Assembly (NCBI GenBank): GCA_947505025.1
Contig: CANNIJ010000001.1
Coordinates: 1 to 59,635, forward strand
Source: Legionellaceae bacterium
GTDB taxonomy: Bacteria > Pseudomonadota > Gammaproteobacteria > Legionellales > Legionellaceae
DNA length: 59,635 nucleotides
Direction: 5' to 3'
Under the pieces are notes generated by a model, which did no database searches, was not told where the DNA came from, and worked only from the letters and a program-made list of their open reading frames with translations. Positions 25,779-36,100 of the stretch are shown here, piece after piece. Both the position numbers and the translations under genes were made by a program. Within the stretch, counting starts at the first letter, position 1. Each line of letters begins with the position of its first letter.

Positions 25779-26315
25779 ATGAGAACTCGACTTATCACTG
25801 CGATTATGGCGTGTGATTCTAATGGTGGCATTGCATACAAAAATGAACTCCCATGGAGAGTGCGTGATGATGAGATCTTTTATATTGAAATGATAAAAAA
25901 TAAAGTTATAGTTTTAGGTTATAAAACTTATCTAAACATGTCTGAGGAAATATTATCCTGTTGCCATTGGGTGATCTTTTCCCATAATCCTGATAGAAAA
26001 CCTCGTAATGACTGTGAACATTCAACCACTTTTGTTAGTGGGATTGAAGATTTTATCAAAATGGACATCTTTGGACAAGATATAGAATTTTATATGATTG
26101 GTGGTGCAGAAATAGCCTCACTGTTCTTACAACATAACCTGATCGATCAGTTTTTTATAACGCATATAAACAAGCAATGTATCAGCGATCAATTTATTCC
26201 ACTAGATAAGGTTATCTGGTGGCCGCAAAAATGCTTGCAGCAGACGGATGAATGTTCATTTAATTATTATATGAATCCATTGAGCCCGAACTTAAGCTGG
26301 ACGTCATTGCCATAA
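25779..26315 (+). CDS. dihydrofolate reductase-like protein
   Basis: 178 residues with a DHFR fold: IMACDSNGGIAYKNELPW (substrate loop), acidic Asp30/Asp31 at the folate-binding position, NKVIVLGYKTYLNM (NADPH loop), and YMIGGAEIASLF. It would reduce dihydrofolate to tetrahydrofolate. Sequence is divergent from E. coli FolA, and the context (between a receiver protein and a secreted orphan) is not a folate operon. It may be the only FolA or an extra, acquired copy. AAGGTG lies 7 bases before ATG 25779; 19 bp after the receiver gene, so probably cotranscribed. Confidence 0.75.
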   Translation: MRTRLITAIMACDSNGGIAYKNELPWRVRDDEIFYIEMIKNKVIVLGYKTYLNMSEEILSCCHWVIFSHNPDRKPRNDCEHSTTFVSGIEDFIKMDIFGQDIEFYMIGGAEIASLFLQHNLIDQFFITHINKQCISDQFIPLDKVIWWPQKCLQQTDECSFNYYMNPLSPNLSWTSLP

Positions 26316-26427
26316 TCATCCAAAGTTACATTATAGGTCTGGTCCGGTTACAGACCAATAATAAAATATCATTTGGACGATTTTCGTGTTAATATCGCGC
26401 ACTATATCTATCCAGAGAACATTAAAG

Positions 26428-26967
26428 ATGAATAACTCATACATAAAAAATCTTTCAATTATGGCATTAGCTGCTTGTTTCATGTGGACCCAACATTTAA
26501 ATGCTGATGTATTGCCAACTGATGCCGCTTATTGCGTACAATCTGGTGGTTCTGTTGAGCTTATGCCTGCAGAATTTATGACGCATAATGGTCGAGTGCT
26601 GGGTCAGTCTAAATCCTTTTGCACATTTTCGGCTGACAATGGATTTATTGCAATCGGCCTGGAAACTTTTGCCTCGCCAAAGCCTAGTATTGCTGCAACT
26701 TATATTAAAACCCTAGCAGAGATTGATGAAAACTCTGATTTGTGGAAAGGAACTTCGGCAAACCCATCTTATAAAGTATGTAAAAATCTCAACGGCACCA
26801 TGATTGGATTTGGATTCAACGGTTCTTTTACTAACGCATTAGGCGCCGTGGATATTTGTGTTTTCGGTGATGGTAGCATGGTCAGTGCTTGGTCATTAAT
26901 CTACATGGCTAATCATCGTGATGGTTATGATGCTATCAAACAACAAGTTAGAGCTGCACCGATGTAA
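26428..26967 (+). CDS. exported DUF333-like protein
   Basis: 179 residues from ATG 26428 (the 14-codon extension to 26386 has no family or ribosome-binding support). Signal peptide residues 1-26, ending near QHLNA-DV. The mature part has two Cys-containing DUF333-like motifs: DAAYCVQSGGSVEL with SFCTFSADNG, and NPSYKVCKNLNGTM with DICVFGDGSMVSAWSL. Four Cys may form two disulfides in the periplasm. DUF333 proteins are small exported or lipoproteins of unknown role. The gene ends 11 bp before a convergent gene. Confidence 0.65.
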   Translation: MNNSYIKNLSIMALAACFMWTQHLNADVLPTDAAYCVQSGGSVELMPAEFMTHNGRVLGQSKSFCTFSADNGFIAIGLETFASPKPSIAATYIKTLAEIDENSDLWKGTSANPSYKVCKNLNGTMIGFGFNGSFTNALGAVDICVFGDGSMVSAWSLIYMANHRDGYDAIKQQVRAAPM

Positions 26968-26978
26968 ATCAAGTAGAA

Positions 26979-27854
26979 CTAAGACTGGCCGTCAGTATTA
27001 TCCAAAATTAGCTGAAGGCCAGCCAATATATCAAGATGGTGTGGCGTCAATGGCAATGTCGCTTTTCCTAAAATGCTATATAAATTTTTCTGCTGACCCA
27101 AGCGCAGTGCATTTAAGTGAAGTTGTACAGTAGCCATATCACCACGTTGTATCGGCCCAGTAAGTGCATGCGCAGGTTCGGATTGTTGACAGATTTGATC
27201 TACTGTACCTTGCATCAAGTTTACCACTAAATTCATGGCCATTTTTTTATCAACCCCGGCATCCAGCAAGCATAACCAAGATTGCTGCGCCAAAGTAACT
27301 ATATAATTACTCGCAAAAACAGCAGCAGCATGATATACAGCTTTGAAATTTGGGTCGATTTCATGTGTGATGGCACCAATTAACTTTAATAACGGTTTTA
27401 ATAAAAATACAGCCGATACATCACCTTCAATGGTACAATATGTACCGCTGAATTTCTCCAGACTGATATTTGGACTAGAAAAACTGCGTAAAGGATATAC
27501 TCCGGCCACCTTATAGCCCAGTGCATGTAATGGGGATAAGATGGTGCAACTTAATGCGCCACTGCAATGTACTATTACACTATTCGGCCTATAAATACCG
27601 TCCAAACATATTTGATCTACTATGCTGGAAATAATATCATCAGGGGTCGTCAATAATGTGATCTCGGCAGGTGGTAATTCGCATATATACTGGCATGCAG
27701 TTCCAGAGCCAATAAAATTTATGGCGTTTTGTGCTGATTCGATTGTTTGATTACAAATTCCACCAACAACAACACCGGCGTCGCGCACCAACAGCGCACC
27801 TAATGTCTTGCCAACACGTCCAGCACCGATTATATTGACATTCAAAGCTGACAT
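26979..27854 (-). CDS. Rossmann-fold DUF2520-type oxidoreductase
   Basis: 291 residues from ATG 27854 (MSALNVNIIGAGRVGKTLG); upstream in-frame ATG at 27902 lacks family support. N-terminal NAD(P)-binding motif GAGRVGKTLG, then VIVHCSGALS and GVYPLRSFS, as in ProC-like/DUF2520 proteins. The C-terminal helical domain includes KAVYHAAAVFASNYIVTL and LTGPIQRGD. The reaction is not known; the family is sometimes called a short-chain-like NADP oxidoreductase. It is divergent from hemC. Confidence 0.8.
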   Translation of the reverse strand: MSALNVNIIGAGRVGKTLGALLVRDAGVVVGGICNQTIESAQNAINFIGSGTACQYICELPPAEITLLTTPDDIISSIVDQICLDGIYRPNSVIVHCSGALSCTILSPLHALGYKVAGVYPLRSFSSPNISLEKFSGTYCTIEGDVSAVFLLKPLLKLIGAITHEIDPNFKAVYHAAAVFASNYIVTLAQQSWLCLLDAGVDKKMAMNLVVNLMQGTVDQICQQSEPAHALTGPIQRGDMATVQLHLNALRLGQQKNLYSILGKATLPLTPHHLDILAGLQLILDNTDGQS

Positions 27855-28038
27855 AGAATAAATTGCTCTTTGACTATGATCTGTATCATAAAACATTGCC
27901 AATAATATTAGGACGTATTGAGCATAAAATCAATATGTACGCAACAAAATATAGCTGCAGAACGGTTCATATTCGTTTTATTTATCCAAATGTAATCTGT
28001 ATACTAACCTAAATTCTTCAATGGTTATTTGGGTTTTA

Positions 28039-28950
28039 ATGCTTCGTATCGCAACACGTAAAAGCCCTTTGGCATTGTGGCAAGCTGAGTCTGTGCGTGC
28101 ACAATTATTAATATACTGGCCACTACAAAAGATTAGCCTGATTCCTATGGTTACATCAGGTGATCGCTGGTTACAAGGCCGACTCCAGTCAGTTGGTGGT
28201 AAAGGATTATTTGTTAAAGAATTAGAAGAGGCTTTGCTGGATGATCGGGCTGACTTTGCAGTGCATTCAATGAAAGATGTACCTGCAGCCTTTCCAGCTG
28301 GACTTGGTTTAGCTGCAATTTGTAAACGTGATCATCCTCTGGATGCTTTTATTAGCCTTAAATATAAAAGTTTAAACGATTTGCCAATCGGTGCATGCAT
28401 TGGTACCTCTAGTCTGCGTCGACAGTCACAATTACTCGCTTATCGGCCTGACTTGGTGATCCATCCTTTGCGCGGAAATATTAATACTCGCATAAAAAAA
28501 CTTGAAGCTGGTGAATTTGATGGAATAATCCTGGCTCGCGCAGGCTTAGAACGTATGGGTTTAATAAGCTTGATCACTGAAACTTTAAGTGAAAATATAA
28601 TGCTACCTGCCTGCGGTCAAGGAGCATTAGGTATAGAATGTAAATTAGATCGCGTGGATCTAATTAAATTACTCGCGCCACTTAATGACCTAAAAACGGC
28701 CGTTTGTATTAAATGTGAACGTGAGGTGAATCGGCGTCTGGGCGGTAATTGCCATGTGCCGTTAGCTGTATATTGTCAATATATGCCTGATAATGAATTA
28801 TACCTACAAGCAAAAATCGTCACACCTAACGGTGACTTAATCTTGAGTGATGTAAAACGTGGACCTCAAATGCAGGCTATGTCATTAAGCGAACAATGCG
28901 CAAATGATTTACTAGCTAACGGAGCTGACGAACTTTTGAAAAACTTATGA
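28039..28950 (+). CDS. hemC: porphobilinogen deaminase (hydroxymethylbilane synthase)
   Basis: Polymerises four porphobilinogens in tetrapyrrole synthesis. LRIATRKSPLALWQAE at the N-terminus, HSMKDVP (substrate Asp), GTSSLRRQSQLL, LRGNINTR, and the dipyrromethane-cofactor Cys in RLGGNCHVP. I prefer ATG 28039 (GGG six bases upstream, fits family), 303 residues; ATG 28021 is in frame and possible. The stop overlaps hemD (ATGA). Confidence 0.95.
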   Translation: MLRIATRKSPLALWQAESVRAQLLIYWPLQKISLIPMVTSGDRWLQGRLQSVGGKGLFVKELEEALLDDRADFAVHSMKDVPAAFPAGLGLAAICKRDHPLDAFISLKYKSLNDLPIGACIGTSSLRRQSQLLAYRPDLVIHPLRGNINTRIKKLEAGEFDGIILARAGLERMGLISLITETLSENIMLPACGQGALGIECKLDRVDLIKLLAPLNDLKTAVCIKCEREVNRRLGGNCHVPLAVYCQYMPDNELYLQAKIVTPNGDLILSDVKRGPQMQAMSLSEQCANDLLANGADELLKNL

Positions 28951-29720
28951 ATCAGCCTAAATGTTTATTAAATACTAGGCCTTTAGAACAGGGTATTGCT
29001 TTAAACAAATCCATTGAGGACATTGGCTGGCACGCGGTGCATTGGCCGGCATTGATAATACAACCTACGCCAGAAATCTGGATCAATGCCATGCCTCAAT
29101 TGGACTTAATCCAAACAGCTATTTTTATCAGCCCCAATGCCGTGCATTTCTTTTTCAAAACATTACAACAAAACAATCATTCATGGCCAGAAAAAATACA
29201 GACACTAGCATTGGGACTGGCCAGCGCCGATGCCCTGCGCGGATATAACATCAATTCAACGTGTATACCCATGATGGCAGACAGCGAAAACCTCCTAGAT
29301 ATGCCCGAGTTAAAGAATGTCAGTAGCCGTCAAATTTTGTTAATCAAAGGTGTGGGTGGACGAGAACTAATAGAAGTCAGTCTGGCTGCCAGTGGTGCAA
29401 ATATACATAAGTTAGATGTTTATCAGCGTGCTGCTCCCACAGAACTCAGCGATGAACTGATGCATTTATGGAAAAAAGATGCAATCGATCTTATACTATT
29501 TACAAGTCAACAATCTATGCAGAATCTATGGTGTTTACTTGAAGAACCTGCTCGAATATGGATGTGTCGCACACCATGCTTGGTAATTAGTCCACGTCTA
29601 GCCGCAGCGGCTAAATCATATGGCGTTCACTCAGTTATACAAACCACATGGCCCAATATGATCAATACAATCAAGGAATTTACCCATGACGACTCCAGAA
29701 ACAATTCCCAAACAAAGTAG
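28947..29720 (+). CDS. hemD: uroporphyrinogen-III synthase
   Basis: Closes and flips the linear hydroxymethylbilane into uroporphyrinogen III. 257 residues. The sequence is weakly conserved as usual; FISPNAVHFFF, ILLIKGVGGRELI, VYQRAAP and DLILFTSQQSMQNL are the typical two-lobe motifs. It overlaps hemC by 4 bases and runs 35 bases into hemX. The hemC-hemD-hemX-hemY order confirms it. Confidence 0.92.
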   Translation: MNQPKCLLNTRPLEQGIALNKSIEDIGWHAVHWPALIIQPTPEIWINAMPQLDLIQTAIFISPNAVHFFFKTLQQNNHSWPEKIQTLALGLASADALRGYNINSTCIPMMADSENLLDMPELKNVSSRQILLIKGVGGRELIEVSLAASGANIHKLDVYQRAAPTELSDELMHLWKKDAIDLILFTSQQSMQNLWCLLEEPARIWMCRTPCLVISPRLAAAAKSYGVHSVIQTTWPNMINTIKEFTHDDSRNNSQTK

Positions 29721-30630
29721 TAGCTCAAATATTATCATTCCATCTATATTAAGTGTGTTAATTGTACTCATGGGCATAACACTGCTGTATGTATACCTGG
29801 ACACTCAGGCTAAAAATCAGTCAATTCGCAATTTGATACACCGCGTAACTAAGCTGCAGTCAATCACCCAAACTAACATTAATAAAGAACATCTGGCCAC
29901 AGTAAACGCCCTGGATATACAGAGCCAAGCTATCCGGCAATTAGAAAATAAAATCACACTCAATGCTCAGGAAAAAGTATCAGAACCATCTGATGATACT
30001 TTCACTGTCAACAAAGCACATGCATTGCTCGATCTTGCACAAACAAACGCTTATTGGACTGATGATACACGTACCACTGTGGCACTATTAGATCAAGCAG
30101 ACACTCTGCTAGCTCAAACCAAAAATCCTAAAATGCTGCCCATTCGTGCCGCTATAGCCAGAGAGCGTACACATCAACTAAATGTTCAGCACGTTGATGT
30201 GATCCGTATTTTATCGCAATTAGCAGCAGATCAAACATTAATAAATACACTACCACTCAAACAAATTGATCCAAATCCATCAATTAAACCTGGTGTAACT
30301 AATGCAGTGCAATCTGCATGGGAAAAGCTGCAAAGCCTGATAATTTTAAGTCATCATGATGCTGCAACACCGGTAACCCTTACATTCACTGATGCAATAT
30401 ATATGCGTGCGGCCTTGTCTTTAGATTTTGAAAATGCACAATGGGCTGTATTACATAATCAACCAGCAATTTTCATATTATCTTTAAAGGATGCCGTACG
30501 GATTTTAAATCGAGGATTTGATCAGCATGCTAGTGCTCAATTAAAAAAACATCTAATCGAATTACAACAGCAAACAATAAATATCAAAACACCAATCACG
30601 CAAGATTTTAGTCTGGGAGAATCAGCATGA
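29686..30630 (+). CDS. hemX: HemX-like membrane protein
   Basis: 314 residues. One N-terminal transmembrane helix (about 17-36, IPSILSVLIVLMGITLLYVY), followed by a long periplasmic helical domain with coiled-coil character. HALLDLAQTNAYWTDD and AIARERTHQL match the HemX family. It is often annotated as a uroporphyrinogen methyltransferase but lacks that catalytic domain here. AAGGAA lies 8 bases before ATG 29686. It overlaps hemD (35 bp) and hemY (4 bp). Confidence 0.9.
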   Translation: MTTPETIPKQSSSSNIIIPSILSVLIVLMGITLLYVYLDTQAKNQSIRNLIHRVTKLQSITQTNINKEHLATVNALDIQSQAIRQLENKITLNAQEKVSEPSDDTFTVNKAHALLDLAQTNAYWTDDTRTTVALLDQADTLLAQTKNPKMLPIRAAIARERTHQLNVQHVDVIRILSQLAADQTLINTLPLKQIDPNPSIKPGVTNAVQSAWEKLQSLIILSHHDAATPVTLTFTDAIYMRAALSLDFENAQWAVLHNQPAIFILSLKDAVRILNRGFDQHASAQLKKHLIELQQQTINIKTPITQDFSLGESA

Positions 30631-31829
30631 TGTTACGAGTGTTAGTTTTATTTATCATATTAATGGCTTCGATTACTATTGGACTACAATTACACCAAGA
30701 TCCTGGACATGTACTCATCGCTTTTCATCATTGGACCATAGAATCCACACTTGGAGTGGCATTAATCGCTATAATTATGTTTTTTTTAGTTTTACGCTTG
30801 ATCGGCTGGCTGATATCCAGCATCTCAAATGCCCCGGGCAAATATATTAAATGGCTTAAATCCAAGCGCACTCAACGCGCAGAAAAACAAACCCGCCAAG
30901 GTCTGATTGAATTTACCGAAGGTCAATGGAAATTAGCTAAAAAACATTTAACTCATGCAATGCCGGATACCAGTGACCCTTTGGTCAATTATCTAACTGC
31001 AGCACGTGCAGCACAAGAACTCGGTGATTCCGTCTTACGCGACCACTACCTTGAGCAAGCCAGAGTAGCCGTGCCAGACGCAGAGATCGGTATCTCTTTA
31101 ACTAAATCCGAACTGCAGATAGATAATCGGCAGTTTGAGCTAGCACTGCGTACCCTAGAGGATCTACACGCACGCGTACCAAATCATCCATACGTTTTAA
31201 AACATTTAATACAAGTAAATTCTGCCATGGGCAATTATGCGCAATGTATGTTGCTGTTGCCTGAGTGCAAACGTTTGCACGTCCTGCCAAAAAATCAACT
31301 ACAGGCACTGGAACAAAAATTATATCTGCAGACTTTGCAGGAACATATCCTTAATGATGAATTAGATACAATAAATTCATTTATCGATAAATTACCTAAA
31401 GAATTAAGCAATGATTCAGCGATCCAAACTACATATGCGGATTACTTGATTCGTAAACAACAAGATATCACTGCTGAAACCATTTTGCGTAAAGGATTAC
31501 AAATCAAACTAGATGATGCGATGTTAGATCTTTATGGTCAACTTACATCAGGATGTGCAGAACGCACTTTTATAGTGAAACTATTGAAAAAGCAACCAAA
31601 TAACGGCAGGCTCTGGTTATGTTTAGCCCAAATCGACACTAAGAACAGCTTGTGGGGGCAGGCAATACATGCCTTTGAAAGTAGTATTCAAGCACAACCT
31701 ACACCCCAGGCATATGCTGGATTGGCGACCTTATTTGAACAGCTAAACGACAAAGAACAGGCATTAAAAATCTACCGAGCTGGACTGGATCTGGTCTTGT
31801 GCAAAACGCTTGTGAATACGCTTGACTAA
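30627..31829 (+). CDS. hemY: HemY, TPR-containing inner-membrane protein
   Basis: 400 residues. Two N-terminal transmembrane helices (about residues 3-20 and 40-62) and then a TPR-type helical domain (e.g. ALRTLEDLHARVPNHPYVL; LWGQAIHAFESSIQAQP). It is thought to scaffold late haem-synthesis steps. It overlaps hemX (ATGA). Its last 66 bases lie over the 3' end of the oppositely oriented mpl gene, so both C-termini share DNA; family homology of HemY fades before the overlap. Confidence 0.9.
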   Translation: MMLRVLVLFIILMASITIGLQLHQDPGHVLIAFHHWTIESTLGVALIAIIMFFLVLRLIGWLISSISNAPGKYIKWLKSKRTQRAEKQTRQGLIEFTEGQWKLAKKHLTHAMPDTSDPLVNYLTAARAAQELGDSVLRDHYLEQARVAVPDAEIGISLTKSELQIDNRQFELALRTLEDLHARVPNHPYVLKHLIQVNSAMGNYAQCMLLLPECKRLHVLPKNQLQALEQKLYLQTLQEHILNDELDTINSFIDKLPKELSNDSAIQTTYADYLIRKQQDITAETILRKGLQIKLDDAMLDLYGQLTSGCAERTFIVKLLKKQPNNGRLWLCLAQIDTKNSLWGQAIHAFESSIQAQPTPQAYAGLATLFEQLNDKEQALKIYRAGLDLVLCKTLVNTLD

Positions 31830-33158
31830 GTTTGTATGAATATCACCAAAACCACGATTACTCATAATTAAGACAGCATCGCCGGCTCTTAGTTTAGGGA
31901 CCATGGCATCTAATAAATCAGTAACCCCGCCGCATTGTACATATGATACAGAAGATTTTTTTGAAAACATTTCAAGATTCTCTGTTTTAGAACTCAAGCA
32001 ATAAATAAGATCTACTGCCTGTAAAGCATTAACCATTACATCATCATGAATACCTGATCGCATTGTATACGAAGCAAATTCTAATACTGCAATAATTCTT
32101 GTATGCCTGGCGCTATTATGTAATGCCTGAGTGGTCTTCATAATTGCCGTTGGATGATGCGCAAAATCATCGTAAACCGTTATGCCGTATTGATTTAACT
32201 TAACTTCTAAACGTCGTTTAACCGGAGTAAATACGCTCAATGCAGCCGCGGCAAGCTTTGGATCAACGCCCGCACGTGCACTCGCTGCAATCGCGGCCAA
32301 TCCATTTTCTACATTAAAGTGTCCCATTAAATCCCACTCAACTTGAGCGACTGGACACCCTTTATGCCAAACCACAAAAACTCCGCCACTGGGATCTAAG
32401 ACTTCAGCACGCCAATCTGACTGGCCGTGCAAAGATATTGTTTGATGCTCACTCCATAATCCGCGTTCTAAAACTTGATTTAAGGCTGTATCATGCTGTG
32501 GAGATAAGACTAAACCATTTGCGGGTATAGTCCGTAAAAAATAATGAAATTGCGTTTGAATTGCAGCTAAATCAGGATAAATATCTGCATGATCAAATTC
32601 TAAATTATTTAAAATCGCAATTTCTGGACGATAATGCATGAATTTAGGACGTTTATCAAAAAACGCACTGTCATATTCATCGGACTCAATCACAAACCAT
32701 TCGCCGGTTCCTAGCTGAGCACTAGTATTAAAATCAGAAGATACACCACCAATTAAAAATCCAGGCTGCAGTCCAGCATAATGTAAAATAAAAGCCAACA
32801 TCGATGTTGTCGTGGTTTTTCCGTGTGTACCAGCAACGGCAATCACACGATAACGCGGCAAGATTTCCTGAGCCAACCATGCTGGTCCAGAAGTATATGA
32901 TTTACGCGCATCTAAAATCGCCTCAACCACAGGCATGCCGCGCTTTAGTGCATTACCGACTATTACTCGATCAGCACTTAAGGCGGCCTGGGTGCTATCA
33001 TAACCATCGGTCCAGCTGATATTATTTTCAGTTAATAAATCACTAATCGGCGGATAACAAGCGGTATCACTACCAGTCACAACATGACCCGATGCACGCG
33101 CAAGCAATGCCAGCGCACTCATAAAAGTTCCACTTATCCCTAAAAAATGTAAATGCAT
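31764..33158 (-). CDS. mpl: UDP-N-acetylmuramate:L-alanyl-gamma-D-glutamyl-meso-DAP ligase
   Basis: Murein-recycling ligase that joins recovered tripeptide to UDP-MurNAc. Mur-ligase layout: N-terminal LHFLGISGTFMSALALLARA, ATP-binding GTHGKTTTTSM, ESDEYDSAFFDKRPKF, the central DDFAHHPTAI and the C-terminal SNRGFGDIH. 464 residues. The N-terminus differs from MurC in the typical Mpl way. GAGGT precedes ATG 33158, and it starts 7 bp after yhdP, ending the ftsK-lolA-yhdP-mpl run. Confidence 0.94.
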   Translation of the reverse strand: MHLHFLGISGTFMSALALLARASGHVVTGSDTACYPPISDLLTENNISWTDGYDSTQAALSADRVIVGNALKRGMPVVEAILDARKSYTSGPAWLAQEILPRYRVIAVAGTHGKTTTTSMLAFILHYAGLQPGFLIGGVSSDFNTSAQLGTGEWFVIESDEYDSAFFDKRPKFMHYRPEIAILNNLEFDHADIYPDLAAIQTQFHYFLRTIPANGLVLSPQHDTALNQVLERGLWSEHQTISLHGQSDWRAEVLDPSGGVFVVWHKGCPVAQVEWDLMGHFNVENGLAAIAASARAGVDPKLAAAALSVFTPVKRRLEVKLNQYGITVYDDFAHHPTAIMKTTQALHNSARHTRIIAVLEFASYTMRSGIHDDVMVNALQAVDLIYCLSSKTENLEMFSKKSSVSYVQCGGVTDLLDAMVPKLRAGDAVLIMSNRGFGDIHTNLVKRIHKRFAQDQIQSSSVDF

Positions 33159-33165
33159 GCCAACC

Positions 33166-36100
33166 TCATGGAGTTAATTTTTTATGCGCCACACCTTTGT
33201 GATCAATACTAACTTGTTGAACCACTGGATCAGTCCATGGTCCAGTTACTTTGTACGTATAACCACTAATTTTTTGCATGCCTGTATTAATAATTTTACT
33301 CGCAACCCAAGTTGCAATTCCGGCCACAGGACCACCAGCAATTGTAGCCACTACGGGTAAACTAGCCGCAATGTAGGGTGAGATCCGTAAATCAATATCA
33401 TATAAATGACGCTGCAAATCTAAATCACCGGTCATGCCAGCATATGCTACAGGTCCATCAACATAGCTATCTTGAGTGTTCATAATACCGTTTTTCAGCA
33501 GGAAACTGCCTTTAAACACATCAAAGGTATAACCTTCCTCAGATAAGTCACTGAAGTCCAGAGTAAGTCTGCGCGGGATTGTTTGTAAACTTAATATACT
33601 TAATAATTTACCAAACCCGAGTTTTTTTTCTGTTTCAGGATCTAAATGACTAACCCGTCCCTTTTTAAAAGTAACTTGCATTTGCCCGGTGCATCTAGCT
33701 AATGAAAAATCGTTATATCCACCGGTCCAAGCTCCCTCAAAATCAATCTGACCCTGACGTGCATGCACAGCCGGAGTAATCGATAAACGTTCTAAACTTT
33801 TTCCCAGATCTTGAATCTGGAGTTTTGCAACCACATTGGTTTTATTTTTAAGGCCTTGCATGATCCAGTCTCCATGCGCATCCAAAGCATATTCTGGTGT
33901 ATATAAATGAGCCTGCTCTAAAATCCAGTGATCAGTTGTTCGATGGCCTTTTAAGGCCAAGCTACCTAGTTCTATCTGCCCGACTTTCAATAAATCAATC
34001 GTTAGATCCAAATTAGGTAAATTAGCTGGTGTTAGCTTTATATGTGATTCTTTAACTGTTTGTTGTGGCTTATCCAGCCATAAATGCTGTACATGACCGG
34101 TAATTACATTGTCTTTAATATAATAATGCAGTTGTGCTGTGATATTACGTTGTTGAACATCAAGCGCCCAATGATTACTGGTGATTGGTTGTGCTTTGAT
34201 CGACAAATCTTTGTACATATTATCCAAGAACCATGCGTGATGTACCTCTAGATTAACTGAACTTATGTGGTCTAAAAATGAATTTTGATCTATTTGAGGC
34301 TGGGAAAACACTTTGTGCCATGCGTCGGCCTTAAACTCTGGGATTTTACCAGCAATCCTCAGGCCTGCCGTGGCTGGCAAAGTTGCCGATCCAGTTCCAA
34401 CATGGATTTCACCCTTACGCAATACCAAACCTTTTTTGGTAGGTCCAAATAAAGCGACACTGCTTAGTGTATCCTTGTAAGATAAGCTAAAATCAATATT
34501 TTTTTCTTGATAGAATACTGCTTTTATCACCAAAGGTGCCTGTTCGTCAGCGGATTTACCGTACGGTGCCGGCAAGTCTATAGCCATGCCGGCCAGTGAA
34601 GTAGAAAGATTCAAATAAGCTGGTTGAGCTGGGTTATCATATAAAGTTAGTCCACTGTCTACTTTAATTGGTCCGTGCATCAAAAAGCTCAATGGAAATT
34701 CAAATGTACGGCGTAACTCTTCTGCAGTCACTGTTCCTTGCAGGTTAATTTGCGTGTGTGGCTCAGGATCTGTAAAAGATTCAGCCGTCAAGCTCATAGG
34801 TGCACTAGCGATTGTGCCAGTTAATCTGCCGTCAGTAAGGCCGTGTTCATTGAACTGCAACACACCAGATAATTGATCTACACTGATATCCTGTGCAAAA
34901 CCATGAATTAAACCAGGATTATGATCAAAAGACAGACTTCCTTTGGCATAGACCTGATCCCGAGCCGTATATAAAGGTAAATCTAAGCTTAGATCTAAAT
35001 CTACAGGATCCTGTAATTCAAGCAAACTCAATTTATTTAAACGTCGCCTGAGAGGACTCGCAAATACATATGCCTTCATATCGGCCGCCAAAGCTTGCAC
35101 GCGACCATGAATTAATAAGACTTCCTGCCCCAGGCCTATGCCGTCAATGCCTACGTTGGCTTGTAGAACTGGCACACCTTGCAATATCGCATGATCAACA
35201 TTTGCGTCCAAATGACGCTGATTGACGGTAATATCCGCGTCAATATCATTATTTACCGGCCAATCTTTATTAATTAATAAATCAACGCCATTCACATGAC
35301 CCTGCACAGTAAAGGTTCCAGTATGATCATCAAAAGGAAAATTAGCCCATTTGCCATTAATCTCTAATCTACCACTCGCGGTACCTATACGAGTAACATC
35401 ATGCATTAACCATTCAGCTAATTTTGGCTTTAACTCATCTGTGGGCAAATATGCTAATAACGATGCAGCATCTTTAGCATAAAATTCTGCTGTAACACGT
35501 ACTTGACGATCATTTACAGATAAAGCCTGATCCACCGCCCCCTGCGCACTCATGACTAACTGTGGATGACGCAGAACAAATCGATCCATACTGATGCGTA
35601 AACCATTACTTAATCTTTGCCAATTCCAAGCCGCATTTACCATTTTAAAGGTCAAAGGTTTTGTGTTTTTTGGAATAATCGTCGTATTTTCACTGTCTAG
35701 TTCTAAACGTCCAGAGGTTGGCTGCCATGCCAATACTCCAGACAAATCTTGAACTCCAGGAAATTCATCGGTTGCATGCCAACCTAAATGATCAAAGCGT
35801 ACTAAGATTGTATCGAACTGACCTTTAGTACAAGACCATTGTAAATCATGTAGCTCACCCTCAGGCTGCCAACGCAGTAAATTTGCAATATCCATTGACC
35901 AGGGTAAATCAAGCGCAAATAATGGCCGCAACCATACTATTTTAGTGAAACCACGATAAATATCTGCTGCACGCTGATACTCTAATGAGAATGAGTTTTC
36001 TGGCCAAACCAAACCATCTAAAGTCACTTGCACCCGATCACCGCTCAACTGCCAACCTTTTTTAGTATTTTTCCAGTCCAAATTCGCACTAAATGACTGG

